A DNA stretch of 64,000 nucleotides from Soehngenia longivitae (lineage in GTDB: Bacteria; Bacillota; Clostridia; Tissierellales; Tissierellaceae), in the NCBI RefSeq assembly GCF_004684055.1, contig NZ_SRIB01000005.1, forward strand, positions 1 through 64,000. Direction: 5' to 3'. This document shows positions 35,539 through 44,994 of this stretch, one piece after another. Each line of letters starts with the position of its first letter. Position 1 is the first letter of the stretch. The notes below the pieces were generated by a model, which had not been told where the DNA came from, searched no databases, and saw only the letters and a program-made list of their open reading frames with translations. Made by a program: the position numbers and the translations under genes.

Positions 35539-37399
35539 AATCTTTCATTCTATACAATTCATCTATAAACTCTGATTGTTTAACAATTGTTGAATCTAAC
35601 ACGTTATAACATGTAAGTACAAGTTCTTCTTTTGCTCTGGTCATACCTACATAGAATAATCTTCGTTCTTCTTCAAATTCTAAGGAGCTTCCTTCGTTTC
35701 TTAAATCTATGCTAGAAGAACTAGGAAATTGACCATTGATTAAGTCAATAATTATTACTTTATCAAATTCTAAGCCCTTTGCTCCATGAATTGTAGAAAG
35801 TGTTAGACTAGCTTTCTCTTGAGATGATTGTTTTATAACATTTTCTAAACCTGCCAATTTGAAACGGAATTCGTCAATTGTATTTGCATTTTCTGCTATT
35901 AACTTTAAGTAGAAAACCATTTGCATTATTGTCTCATATGTATATCCTAGCCTATTACAGTTTTCTTTTATGTAATCATTATAATTTAGATCAAAAACTA
36001 TATAATCAATAGCATCTTTTATTGGTAGATTACATAATTTTTTAAAATCAAGTTCTAATTCTCTTATTCTGGTTTTATAAAACTCACTTAGACCAGGGTA
36101 AGATAATAAATTTGAGAACACATTTCCATTTTTAGTATTTGTATATGCCCAAGAAACCATTTTTTTAGAAATATAACCCTTTTTTTTATAATATATCTTT
36201 GAGTACGTATGAATATCTTTTGGGTTATGTGCAAATTCTATAAAAAAGAATATATCTCTTAACAACCAGTGATTAAAAAACTTTAATTTAAAATCTCGCA
36301 TGTAAAATTTATAATTTTTCTTGTTTAAAAAATGAATTAACCCTATGGAAGACAAATTATTTCTGTAAAGTATTGCTATTGATTTATCTAAATTTTTATT
36401 TATATCTTCAATAATAAACCCATATTGATCTAAAATAGATTTAAATTTTAATATTTTTACAGGAGATTTATACGGATTGTTTGTAAAAATGTCTTTATCA
36501 TATCTATTCACATTTTTTGAAATGAACGAATAACTTGCATCTACTATATTTTTTGATGAACGATAATTTTCTTTCAAATAATAAATACTACCATTTGGAT
36601 ATATCTTGTTAAATTCTAATAGTTGCTTTGGATATGCGCCTCGAAATCCATATATTGATTGATCATCATCAGCTACAATAAAAATATTGTTAGAAGGACT
36701 AGAAATCAGGTTTATGATTTTCAACTGAATAATTGATGTATCTTGCCCTTCATCAAGCTGTATAAAATCATACTTTTGCCTGTAATAATCCAATATTTTA
36801 TTGTTGGTGGTTAAAATTTCATAAGTTTTCGACAACATATCATCAAAATCTATGTAATTATTTTCATTTTTGTACTTTTCATACATATAAAATATCTCAA
36901 TGAAATTTTCTATATCTATTTTTTTGTGCTTAGTAAATTCTTCAGGCGTTATACACATATTTTTGATGTATCCTACATATGAAAAAAAATTTTCCAATTT
37001 TTCTTCTGTTATAATATTATTGTTGATACTCTTATAAATACTTGATATAAGTGCATATTTATTTACATTTGCGGATTCATCTTCTATTAAAGAATATCTT
37101 CGACTTTCCTTTTTTGCATGGGCACGAATAATTTCATAACAGAAAGCATGAATAGTCATAAATGGTGGAATTGTTGAGTTTTCATGGAAAAAAGTTTGAT
37201 ATCTTCTCTTCATATCTAAAGCTGAAGCTTTGCTGAATGTAATAGAAAGTATTTTATTTGGATTAATTTTTTTTGAGTTGATTAGATTATATATTCTATG
37301 AATTAAAACTGTTGTTTTCCCTGAACCTGGTACGGCTAATACTAAAGCAGGACCATATAAATGAGCGACTGCATACTTTTGTTCTTCACTTAATTGCAT
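35531..37399 (-). CDS. UvrD/Rep-family ATP-dependent DNA helicase
   Basis: The 622-residue SF1A helicase has motif I VPGSGKTT, motif II LDEGQD, motif III ADDDQSIYGFRGA, motif IV ENYRSSKNIVDA, motif V STIHGAKGLEFDKV and motif VI ERRLFYVGMTRAKEEL. It is shorter than UvrD/PcrA (~720) and lacks their C-terminal extension. It is therefore likely a PcrA-like paralogue used in repair or replication restart rather than the main PcrA. AGGAGG precedes the ATG. The region is especially AT-rich. Confidence 0.9.
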   Translation of the reverse strand: MQLSEEQKYAVAHLYGPALVLAVPGSGKTTVLIHRIYNLINSKKINPNKILSITFSKASALDMKRRYQTFFHENSTIPPFMTIHAFCYEIIRAHAKKESRRYSLIEDESANVNKYALISSIYKSINNNIITEEKLENFFSYVGYIKNMCITPEEFTKHKKIDIENFIEIFYMYEKYKNENNYIDFDDMLSKTYEILTTNNKILDYYRQKYDFIQLDEGQDTSIIQLKIINLISSPSNNIFIVADDDQSIYGFRGAYPKQLLEFNKIYPNGSIYYLKENYRSSKNIVDASYSFISKNVNRYDKDIFTNNPYKSPVKILKFKSILDQYGFIIEDINKNLDKSIAILYRNNLSSIGLIHFLNKKNYKFYMRDFKLKFFNHWLLRDIFFFIEFAHNPKDIHTYSKIYYKKKGYISKKMVSWAYTNTKNGNVFSNLLSYPGLSEFYKTRIRELELDFKKLCNLPIKDAIDYIVFDLNYNDYIKENCNRLGYTYETIMQMVFYLKLIAENANTIDEFRFKLAGLENVIKQSSQEKASLTLSTIHGAKGLEFDKVIIIDLINGQFPSSSSIDLRNEGSSLEFEEERRLFYVGMTRAKEELVLTCYNVLDSTIVKQSEFIDELYRMKDFK

Positions 37400-37499
37400 T
37401 TTATCCTCCTAAAAAACAATATTATATCTCTGTTTTTAATTATACTCTTTATTCATTTGTAATAATATACTATAATAATAGTAAGTCAAGAGGTGGATG

Positions 37500-38063
37500 A
37501 TGAAAAAATTTCTTTTTAAGTTTGACGACTATTTTATCAATATATTCAATAAAAGAATCAAAAACAGCTATTTTGATAAGATCATGTTTTATAGCACAAA
37601 TATCGGAGGAGCTATATCTAGTACAATTATATCTATTACATTGATATTGTTCGGAGATGAAGAAATTAGATTCTTTGGCTTTGAACTTTTAGTAGCAATT
37701 GTGTTTAGCCAATTTTTTGTGCAAATTTTTAAAAGAACACTTGGCAGACAACGGCCATATAAAGTATTAGATGATATAAATACTTTTGGAATCGATATGA
37801 AAGATTATTCTTTTCCGTCAGGGCACACTACTGCTAGCTTTTGCATGGCTACAATCATTTCAATTAATTATCCACAATTATTGACTTTTGCAATACTGTT
37901 TGCTTTTTTAATTGGAATAAGTAGAATCTACCTAGGGGTTCATTTTCCATCAGATGTGTTGGCTGGAGCTATGTTAGGAGTGGTTAGCGCTTTTATTGTG
38001 CACTATTATTTTCAATGGCCAGTGCAATTATTACATAATATATTTACAATGATAGAATTATAA
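37500..38063 (+). CDS. PAP2-family membrane phosphatase
   Basis: The 187-residue membrane protein has the three PAP2 motifs KRTLGRQRPY, PSGHTTASF and RIYLGVHFPSDVLAG, which hold the catalytic His residues and phosphate-binding Arg and Lys. Small bacterial members dephosphorylate undecaprenyl diphosphate or phosphatidylglycerol phosphate; which applies here cannot be told. AGAGGTGG precedes tandem ATGs at 37497 and 37500, and the second has better spacing. Confidence 0.9.
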   Translation: MKKFLFKFDDYFINIFNKRIKNSYFDKIMFYSTNIGGAISSTIISITLILFGDEEIRFFGFELLVAIVFSQFFVQIFKRTLGRQRPYKVLDDINTFGIDMKDYSFPSGHTTASFCMATIISINYPQLLTFAILFAFLIGISRIYLGVHFPSDVLAGAMLGVVSAFIVHYYFQWPVQLLHNIFTMIEL

Positions 38064-38080
38064 AATTGAGGGGGATTATT

Positions 38081-38887
38081 ATGAACATGATGAATTTTTT
38101 AAAGACTCGTAAATCAACAAGAGAATTTAAGAATAAACAACTAGCGGAGAATGATTACAAAAAAGTTGATGAAATTATTTCGGAAATAAATTTTGAAGCT
38201 CAGCAATATTTAATTAAAATGAAATTATATGAAAATGGGGAAAACATCTTTCAAAATCTTAAAGGAATTGCAGGATATTCAGGGGTTATGATTGAAAGCC
38301 CTCATTATGTTGCATTAGAGAACGAACCGATCAAGCCAGTATCTATGATATATAGTGGTTATTTCATGGAAAAACTCATTACAGAGTTAAACAATTTAGG
38401 AATTGGAACTTGCTGGATAAGTTTAAGCAATGTCAATTCTGAATTAAAGAAGAAAGTTTTTGGGGAAGGCTCAGAAAGGTTAAATTATTTATTAGCAATA
38501 GGGTACCCAAAACCTAAGAGTCCTTTTGCCGAAGAGCATTTTAGTGAAAGAATCGGAGTAGAAGAAATGGTCTATATAGACAACTTCGAAAAAAATGTCA
38601 ACATCGATGAGCTAGAGAATCGCGGATTAGGGGATTTGTTTTTCTACGTTAGATTTGCACCATCTACATTAAACAAACAACCATGGAGATTTATATTGCA
38701 TGATGGCTATATTGAGCTACTATTGATCGATGATGGGAATATTAGTTATATAGATGCTGGTATTATAATGTACTATTTCGAAGAATTAGCAAAAATTCAA
38801 GGGATGAACAGCCAGTGGGAGCTTGTTTTAGAGCAAATTGAACATAAGAATGTAAAATATATTATTGTTGGGAAATATAAAATTTAG
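38081..38887 (+). CDS. nitroreductase-family protein (TM-nitroreductase type)
   Basis: The 268-residue protein has the FMN-binding nitroreductase start (FLKTRKSTREF) and a second half with FAPSTLNKQPWRF. It belongs to the branch in which two nitroreductase halves are fused in one chain. Flavin-dependent reduction of an unknown acceptor is expected. GAGGGGG precedes the ATG at 38081. It follows the PAP2 gene by 17 bp. Confidence 0.85.
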   Translation: MNMMNFLKTRKSTREFKNKQLAENDYKKVDEIISEINFEAQQYLIKMKLYENGENIFQNLKGIAGYSGVMIESPHYVALENEPIKPVSMIYSGYFMEKLITELNNLGIGTCWISLSNVNSELKKKVFGEGSERLNYLLAIGYPKPKSPFAEEHFSERIGVEEMVYIDNFEKNVNIDELENRGLGDLFFYVRFAPSTLNKQPWRFILHDGYIELLLIDDGNISYIDAGIIMYYFEELAKIQGMNSQWELVLEQIEHKNVKYIIVGKYKI

Positions 38888-38918
38888 AAAAATTTGTAAT
38901 TTATAAAAGGAATGGAAA

Positions 38919-39854
38919 ATGGAAGTTAAAGCAAAAAATTATTTTTTATTAGCAGAAAGGTCATATCTAGATGGAGATAAAGAAAAGGCGGTTTTTTTCT
39001 ATAATAAAGCAATAGAATTTATTTCAGATGATAATGATAAAGCCATGGCATATTTTAATATTGGAGTTGTAAAAAATGAGATGGGATTAATATCAGAATC
39101 AATATTAGCTTTGGAAAAAGCTATAGGTATTAATCCCAATTATACTGATGCTCTTAAGTATTTAGGTATTTTATATGAGGAAATAGGTGATTATAAAAAA
39201 GCATTAGACAATTATAAAAAAATACTTTTATATAATGGTGACGATGTAGATGTTCTATATAATCATGCTAGATTATCTGATTTACTAGGAGATGAGGAGT
39301 TAGCACTAAGTGAATATTTTAAAATTTTAGAATTAGAAGAAGATAATATATATGTTTTAAACAATATTGGCTCTATATACGAGGGACGAAAAGATTATGA
39401 TAAAAGTCTATATTACCTTAAAAAAAGTTTAGAAGCTTCTTCCGAATATTATTTATCACATTTTAACATAGCGGTTGTGTATAAGGAAATTAAAAAAACT
39501 GATTTTGCAGTCAAACATTATAATATTGCAAAAGAATTAAATCCAAATTACGATAAGATATATTTAAATTTATCGGAGATTTATATTGAAGCAAAAAAAT
39601 ATGAAGACGCTATTTCAGTACTTTCTGAAGGAATTATTTTCAATTCAAATGCCTCAGATCTATATTATAATAGAGCATGCTGTTATGCAATCTTAAAAAA
39701 TTATGAGAAAGCGATAAGCGACTTATATATAGCAACAGAGATAGACAAAGGCTTATATTATTGGATAATCGCCGATAACGATTTTGAATTAATGAGAAAG
39801 ACGGATCTTTATAAGAAATTTATAAATGAAATAAGCGATGTGAAGAAAGGATAG
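38919..39854 (+). CDS. tetratricopeptide repeat protein
   Basis: The 311-residue protein is made almost entirely of about eight 34-residue TPR units (for example AYFNIGVVKNEMG, ALKYLGILYEEIGDY, LYYNRACCYAILKNYEKA). There is no signal peptide or membrane segment, so it is a cytoplasmic scaffold of unknown partner. It ends four bases before map, with which it probably forms an operon. AAAGGAATGG precedes the ATG. Confidence 0.88.
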   Translation: MEVKAKNYFLLAERSYLDGDKEKAVFFYNKAIEFISDDNDKAMAYFNIGVVKNEMGLISESILALEKAIGINPNYTDALKYLGILYEEIGDYKKALDNYKKILLYNGDDVDVLYNHARLSDLLGDEELALSEYFKILELEEDNIYVLNNIGSIYEGRKDYDKSLYYLKKSLEASSEYYLSHFNIAVVYKEIKKTDFAVKHYNIAKELNPNYDKIYLNLSEIYIEAKKYEDAISVLSEGIIFNSNASDLYYNRACCYAILKNYEKAISDLYIATEIDKGLYYWIIADNDFELMRKTDLYKKFINEISDVKKG

Positions 39855-39858
39855 TAAA

Positions 39859-40611
39859 ATGATAACAATTAAGACACAAGAAGAAATTATGAAAATGAAA
39901 AAAGCGGGTGAAATTTTAGCAGATGTTCATAGAAAATTATCTACGATGATAAAACCAGGAGTTTCTACCTTAGAATTGGATCGTTTTGTAGAAGAATATT
40001 TGATCAGCATTGGTGCATTTCCTGAGCAAAAGGGATATAGGGGTTTCCCTTATTCAATATGTGCATCTGTCAATGATGAGATATGTCATGGATTTCCAAG
40101 AAAAGAACCATTAAAAGAAGGAGACATAGTTACAATAGATATGGTTGTAAAATATGATGGCTACCTAGCTGATTCAGCATGGTCTTATGCTGTGGGGCAA
40201 GTATCAGAAAAAGCCAAAAATCTTTTAGATGTCACGAAAGAAGCGCTGTATATAGGAATAGAACAAGCTGTTGTTGGAAATAGATTAGGAGATATTGGAT
40301 ATGCAATTCAAACTTTTGTTGAATCAAATGGATACTCTGTTGTAAGAGATTTTGTAGGTCATGGTATAGGTAAACAAATGCATGAAGACCCACAAGTGCC
40401 TCATTATGGAAAGCCAAACAGAGGGATTAGATTAACTGAAGGAATGGTAATAACTATTGAGCCTATGGTCAATGAAGGTGTGTATTCAATAAAAATAGAT
40501 GACAATGAATGGACAGCAAGAACATTAGATGGCAAATTGTCAGCTCAATATGAACATACTATCGCAATCATGAAAGATGGGCCAATGATTTTAACCAATC
40601 AAGATTTATAG
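39859..40611 (+). CDS. map: methionine aminopeptidase type I
   Basis: The 250-residue M24 peptidase has metal ligands in TIDMVVKYDGYLADSA (two Asp), GHGIGKQMHEDP (His), TIEPMVN (Glu) and YEHTIAI (Glu). It removes the initiator Met from nascent proteins. There is no N-terminal SH3 or zinc extension. AAAGGATAG lies upstream of the ATG and overlaps the preceding TPR stop. Confidence 0.96.
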   Translation: MITIKTQEEIMKMKKAGEILADVHRKLSTMIKPGVSTLELDRFVEEYLISIGAFPEQKGYRGFPYSICASVNDEICHGFPRKEPLKEGDIVTIDMVVKYDGYLADSAWSYAVGQVSEKAKNLLDVTKEALYIGIEQAVVGNRLGDIGYAIQTFVESNGYSVVRDFVGHGIGKQMHEDPQVPHYGKPNRGIRLTEGMVITIEPMVNEGVYSIKIDDNEWTARTLDGKLSAQYEHTIAIMKDGPMILTNQDL

Positions 40612-40612
40612 A

Positions 40613-40654
40613 TTTTAAGCTCCAGCAAATATCAAAATAGGCAGGAGCTTAAAA
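40613..40654 (+). terminator. terminator after map
   Basis: TTTTAAGCTCC and GGAGCTTAAAA form an 11-bp stem with a 20-base loop and a T-rich tail. Confidence 0.8.
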
Positions 40655-40681
40655 TTTCATTTTACCGTTGTGGAGGGAAGA

Positions 40682-42043
40682 ATGGCAAAAGATATTAAAT
40701 TAACTGAAGGAAATATTATTAAAACCCTTACAAAGTTAGCAATTCCAATAATGGGAACTTCATTTATACAGATGGCATATAATCTTACAGATGTCATGTG
40801 GTTAGGTAGGCTTAGCACTAAGGCAGTAGCAGCAGCAGGCACAGCAGGTTTTTTCTTGTGGCTTGCAAACTCGCTAGTTCTAATCACACAAGTTGGGTTA
40901 GGAGTAAATGTAGCTCAAAATATAGGGAAAGGCGATACAAATAAAGCGAAGGAATACATAAACACTGGCTTTCAAACTGGCATTATTATAGCAGCTATTT
41001 ACGCTACCATTTTAACAATATTTAATAAAGAACTTATTTCATTTTTTAATTTAAAAGAGTTAGATGTAATACATATGAGTGAATCTTATTTAAGAATAAT
41101 AGGAATGGGTATTATTTTTCATTTATTGAACCCAATATTTTCAGTTTCACTTAATAGTTCTGGAAATAGCGTAACTCCGTTTAGAACTAATGCAGTTGGG
41201 CTTTTATTTAACATAATAATTGATCCAATGCTCATTTTTGGAATAGGGCCCTTCCCGAAAATGGGGATACAAGGAGCTGCAGTGGCTACAATATTATCTC
41301 AATTTATTGTCACAATAGGCTTTGTAGTTGCTGGAAAGAGGAATGATCTTATTTACTCACATGTAAAAATATTAAAAAAGATCGATCTTACTAAATCTAT
41401 AAATATAATAAAACTCGGACTACCACCTGCAACTCAAAATACAGTGCATGCTTTTGTAAGTATGATAATAACTAGAATAATTGCAAAATTTGGGGCTTTA
41501 CCAATTGCAGTGATGACAGTTGGATCACAAATAGAATCTCTTTCATGGACTACTTCTGACGGATTTTCTGCGGCCTTGTCGGCATTTGTTGGGCAAAATT
41601 ACGGAGCAAAGAAGTATCATAGAGTGAAAGAAGGATATCATAAAGGTATTCGAGTTCTAACAGGATTTGGGTTAGCAGTTTCTTTACTATTTATATTGAT
41701 TCCTGAATCTATTTTTAGCATATTTACACCTGAGGACGCATTGGCAATAAAAGCTGGTGGCTCTTATTTAAGAATATTAGGTCTATCTCAAGCATTTATG
41801 AGTCTTGAAATAGGAACTGCTGGATCCTTCAATGGATTAGGGAGAACTTTACCTCCAACAATTGTCGGGACAACATTAAATATTTTAAGAGTACCAGCAG
41901 CAATTATTTTATCGAGTACAGCGTTAGGAGTTGAAGGTGTTTGGTGGGCAATAAGTATGTCAAGTGTTTTAAAGGGTATAATTCTATATATAATGATAAC
42001 TTTGGAATTTAGAAAAGACATATATCACACTACTCTTCGTTGA
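40682..42043 (+). CDS. MATE-family efflux transporter
   Basis: The 453-residue protein has twelve hydrophobic segments in two similar halves and the MATE start (LTEGNIIKTLTKLAIPIMGTSF). The second half begins around SINIIKLGLPPATQN. It exports drugs or metabolites by Na+ or H+ exchange; the substrate is unknown. GGAGGG precedes the ATG at 40682. The end overlaps the converging DUF1667 gene by 19 bp. Confidence 0.92.
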   Translation: MAKDIKLTEGNIIKTLTKLAIPIMGTSFIQMAYNLTDVMWLGRLSTKAVAAAGTAGFFLWLANSLVLITQVGLGVNVAQNIGKGDTNKAKEYINTGFQTGIIIAAIYATILTIFNKELISFFNLKELDVIHMSESYLRIIGMGIIFHLLNPIFSVSLNSSGNSVTPFRTNAVGLLFNIIIDPMLIFGIGPFPKMGIQGAAVATILSQFIVTIGFVVAGKRNDLIYSHVKILKKIDLTKSINIIKLGLPPATQNTVHAFVSMIITRIIAKFGALPIAVMTVGSQIESLSWTTSDGFSAALSAFVGQNYGAKKYHRVKEGYHKGIRVLTGFGLAVSLLFILIPESIFSIFTPEDALAIKAGGSYLRILGLSQAFMSLEIGTAGSFNGLGRTLPPTIVGTTLNILRVPAAIILSSTALGVEGVWWAISMSSVLKGIILYIMITLEFRKDIYHTTLR

Positions 42044-42378
42044 GCAATAACATCAGCACCAGTATTTAAAACATTTTTGATTACGATAGTTCCTTTTTCT
42101 ACTGGGGCTTCAACTTTAGTATTTTCTATCAGCTTAATTACATCTGCTATAAGATAAGAAGGTATTGCACGTGTTGTCCTAACAGGGATTTTTGACATTT
42201 TCCCATTAGTAAGGATTGCTCTTGCAGTCACTATTTTGGATTCTTCTGCAGAATTTAATTTTGCATAGGAAAGGCCTTTAGAACACTTATAACCATTGTA
42301 TTTGATGTGTTCATCGTCTTTTGTAATTTCGATAGTGCAATTGTTTTTACAACCTTGGCATGAGAATAATTTGTTCAT
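42025..42378 (-). CDS. DUF1667 protein
   Basis: The 117-residue protein has N-terminal CQGCKNNC followed by a fourth Cys in YKCSKGLSYA, a likely Fe-S or zinc site. The conserved tail has IPVRTTRAIP and VLNTGADVIAQRR. DUF1667 proteins usually sit beside anaerobic glycerol-3-phosphate dehydrogenase and FAD oxidoreductase genes. None is present here, so it is an orphan copy. GAGGTG precedes the ATG at 42378. Confidence 0.85.
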   Translation of the reverse strand: MNKLFSCQGCKNNCTIEITKDDEHIKYNGYKCSKGLSYAKLNSAEESKIVTARAILTNGKMSKIPVRTTRAIPSYLIADVIKLIENTKVEAPVEKGTIVIKNVLNTGADVIAQRRVV

Positions 42379-42445
42379 TTTATACACCTCGATTATAATT
42401 ATAGCATAAATATAGCCCTATTCAATAATGAGGAGGAGCAAAAGG

Positions 42446-43129
42446 ATGATAAGAAATAGCGATATATTTGTTAGACTTATTTTGGCAGCTATAGTTGGAG
42501 GCCTTATAGGAATGGAAAGGGAAGCTAGCAATAGACCTGCTGGGTTTAGAACACATATATTAGTAAGCGTTGGTTCAACATTAATGATGTTAGTATCAAT
42601 CAATGGTGCAACTGATGGAGCTGATTCAACAAGAATTGCTGCACAAGTTGTAAGCGGAATTGGGTTTCTAGGTGCAGGTACAATTTTAAGAAATGGAAAT
42701 ACAATTAAGGGGCTAACGACCGCTGCTAGTTTATGGGTGTGTGCAGGTATTGGATTAGCAATAGGTCAGGGGTTTTACTTTGCGGCGATCGTGACAAGTA
42801 TAATCGCTTTGTTATCTTTAATTTATTTAGGAAAATTAGAAAAAACAATATTGTCTGATGCTTATAGTCAACTCACTATAATAAGCAGAGAAAGAAATGG
42901 CTTAATTGGAGAAATAGGGACTGTATTAGGTAAAAACAATATCACAATTAAAAATATAGAAATTAGCGAAATTAAGAAATTAGAATCGGGAGATAGCATT
43001 ATAGAAATGAATTTTTCTATAAAAAGACCTGTTGGGTCAAATGACTTTGAATTTATACAAATGCTAAGTATGATAGAGGGTATAAATTCAGTTGAAATAG
43101 ATGGTAAAGATATTGGAGTTAAAAAATAA
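42446..43129 (+). CDS. MgtC/SapB-family membrane protein
   Basis: The 227-residue protein has four to five N-terminal membrane helices with the family signature GGLIGMEREASNRPAGFRTH and GIGFLGAGTI, and a C-terminal ACT-like cytoplasmic domain (about residues 135-225). MgtC proteins affect Mg2+ homeostasis and modulate P-type or F-type ATPases. The ATG at 42446 follows GAGGAGG; the ATG at 42428 precedes it. Confidence 0.92.
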   Translation: MIRNSDIFVRLILAAIVGGLIGMEREASNRPAGFRTHILVSVGSTLMMLVSINGATDGADSTRIAAQVVSGIGFLGAGTILRNGNTIKGLTTAASLWVCAGIGLAIGQGFYFAAIVTSIIALLSLIYLGKLEKTILSDAYSQLTIISRERNGLIGEIGTVLGKNNITIKNIEISEIKKLESGDSIIEMNFSIKRPVGSNDFEFIQMLSMIEGINSVEIDGKDIGVKK

Positions 43130-43161
43130 CTACAGAATAATTTAGTGTGGAGGTAATAGCA

Positions 43162-43770
43162 TTGCATCAATATAAAGGAAAGTTAATTATTCATACAGGC
43201 TCTATGTTTTCAGGGAAAACTTCGTCATTGGAAAAAGATGTCAAAAGGTTTAATATTGCTGGATATAAAACAGTTGCTTTTAAACCAACAGTAGATACGA
43301 GATTTAAGAGTTCTGATATAATTTCACATGATGAGATGAGCATTGAAGCTATTTTAGTTGAAAATATAGAGAATATAAAAATATATTGCGAGAATAGTAA
43401 TCCGGAAGTAATAGCTATAGATGAGATTCAATTTTTAGAGGGGGAAATAAAAGATATCATAGATACTATTACTGAATTTTTATCAAGGGATATAACGGTA
43501 ATTGTAGCTGGACTTGATGTAGACTTTGAAGGCAAACCATTTGAAATCGTAAAAGAATTGATGCCAATTGCAGATTATCTGACAAAACATCATGCTGTGT
43601 GTGTAAAGTGTGGTAGCGATGCTTGGATTAGTCACAGAAAGACCAAAGATAAAGAAAGAGTAGTCATAGGAGCATCGAGAGAATATGAGCCACTTTGTAG
43701 AAGCTGCTACTTAAAAGAAAAAAAAGAAGAAGATGCTATCATAAATAAAAACCAAGTTACATTATTATAA
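43162..43770 (+). CDS. tdk: thymidine kinase (type II)
   Basis: The 202-residue enzyme has P-loop GSMFSGKTSSLE, the DEIQF switch, and a zinc-binding lasso with CVKCG and CRSC. It phosphorylates thymidine for dTTP salvage. The TTG at 43162 is the likely start: GGAGGT lies seven bases before it. The upstream in-frame GTG at 43147 overlaps that site. Confidence 0.93.
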   Translation: MHQYKGKLIIHTGSMFSGKTSSLEKDVKRFNIAGYKTVAFKPTVDTRFKSSDIISHDEMSIEAILVENIENIKIYCENSNPEVIAIDEIQFLEGEIKDIIDTITEFLSRDITVIVAGLDVDFEGKPFEIVKELMPIADYLTKHHAVCVKCGSDAWISHRKTKDKERVVIGASREYEPLCRSCYLKEKKEEDAIINKNQVTLL

Positions 43771-43795
43771 AAGGGTTGATTTTTTCAACCCTTTT
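43769..43795. terminator. bidirectional terminator between tdk and rodA-like gene
   Basis: AAAAGGGTTGA and TCAACCCTTTT pair around a T-rich loop between converging genes. Confidence 0.88.
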
Positions 43796-44903
43796 AAAAA
43801 TTCAAACCCTCTTTGTGTAATCCGATGCTGAGTACTATTCCTACACAGACTAAATTTATCAATTGAAAAGTACCACCATAACTCATAAATGGTAGGGGAA
43901 TTCCTGTAATAGGCATAAGCCCAATTGTCATTCCTACATTTTGGAAAATGTGAAAGAACATCAGAGATGCTATTCCTGTAATTACCAATGAAGCAAAAGT
44001 ATCTGTTGTATTTTTAGCGATTTTTATCATTCTCATTAACATTATGAAGTAAAGTAGCAATAATATTGCTCCTCCAATAAAACCAAGCTCTTCTACAAGC
44101 ACAGCAAAGATAAAATCAGTTTGTTTTTCTGGAAGATAGTTTAATTGAGTCTGTGTACCATTAAACAGTCCTCTGCCAAATATCTTTCCGCTACCTATAG
44201 CAATTTTACTTTGCAATGCTTGGTAGCCAGTGTTGGAAGCATCTCTTTCAGGGTTTATAAAGTTTAGAATTCTCTCTTTTTGATAGTTATCCATTTGTAG
44301 CCAGACAATCGGTAAACTTAGTATTCCAGCACCTAATGCTACTAAGTAGTACTTTATCCTTAGACCAGCCACAAATAACATTACAGCAGTAAAAAAAACA
44401 AATACTATAGCTGTACCTAAATCAGGCTGCCTTAAAATAAGAGCAACTGGTACAAATGCAAAAATTAAGACTTTTGCTAAAACCTTTGGAGAATTTATAT
44501 TTTCTTTATTTTTATCAATTATTTTTGCTAATGAGATAATGATCCCTAACTTAGCAAATTCGGCAGGTTGAAATCCAAATGATCCTATGTAAAGCCAAGA
44601 TCTTGAACCCCATTGTTCATCTCCTACTCCTACAAGTAAAACAGCAACTAATAAACCAATTGACAAAATATAAATTGGGATGTATAGTTTTTCTAAAATC
44701 TGGTAGTCAAAGAATATAAGGACTAATATTGCTATCAATCCAATAATTGTTGATATGGCTTGAGTTTCAACATATCTAGTGCTATTTAAGCTTAAAGTAG
44801 CTGAATATATCATAACTATTCCATAGATAGACAATAGAATAGTTGTAACTAACAACACGAAGTCAAATTTCTTAAAGGATTTTTTATTTAAGTTAATAAT
44901 CAT
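43794..44903 (-). CDS. RodA/FtsW/SpoVE-family peptidoglycan polymerase
   Basis: The 369-residue SEDS protein has about ten membrane helices. GSRSWLYIGSFGFQPAEFAKLG and the late GIPLPFMSYGGTFQLINL stretch are diagnostic. With a class B PBP it polymerises glycan strands; length and sequence fit RodA (elongation) somewhat better than FtsW, but sub-family assignment is not certain. It is a single gene, not in an mre or division cluster. Confidence 0.88.
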   Translation of the reverse strand: MIINLNKKSFKKFDFVLLVTTILLSIYGIVMIYSATLSLNSTRYVETQAISTIIGLIAILVLIFFDYQILEKLYIPIYILSIGLLVAVLLVGVGDEQWGSRSWLYIGSFGFQPAEFAKLGIIISLAKIIDKNKENINSPKVLAKVLIFAFVPVALILRQPDLGTAIVFVFFTAVMLFVAGLRIKYYLVALGAGILSLPIVWLQMDNYQKERILNFINPERDASNTGYQALQSKIAIGSGKIFGRGLFNGTQTQLNYLPEKQTDFIFAVLVEELGFIGGAILLLLYFIMLMRMIKIAKNTTDTFASLVITGIASLMFFHIFQNVGMTIGLMPITGIPLPFMSYGGTFQLINLVCVGIVLSIGLHKEGLNF

Positions 44904-44994
44904 TAAATCTACCCCTTTTCCACTGATATTATAACATATTTAATTTGAATCTGATAGCATGATTTAAGTGTAACAATTAATAGTAGGTGATAGA

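Noticed and set aside
37312-37500. Plus-strand frame of 62 codons opposite the helicase start
   Set aside because: It covers the Walker A codons of the helicase on the other strand and has no good start signal.
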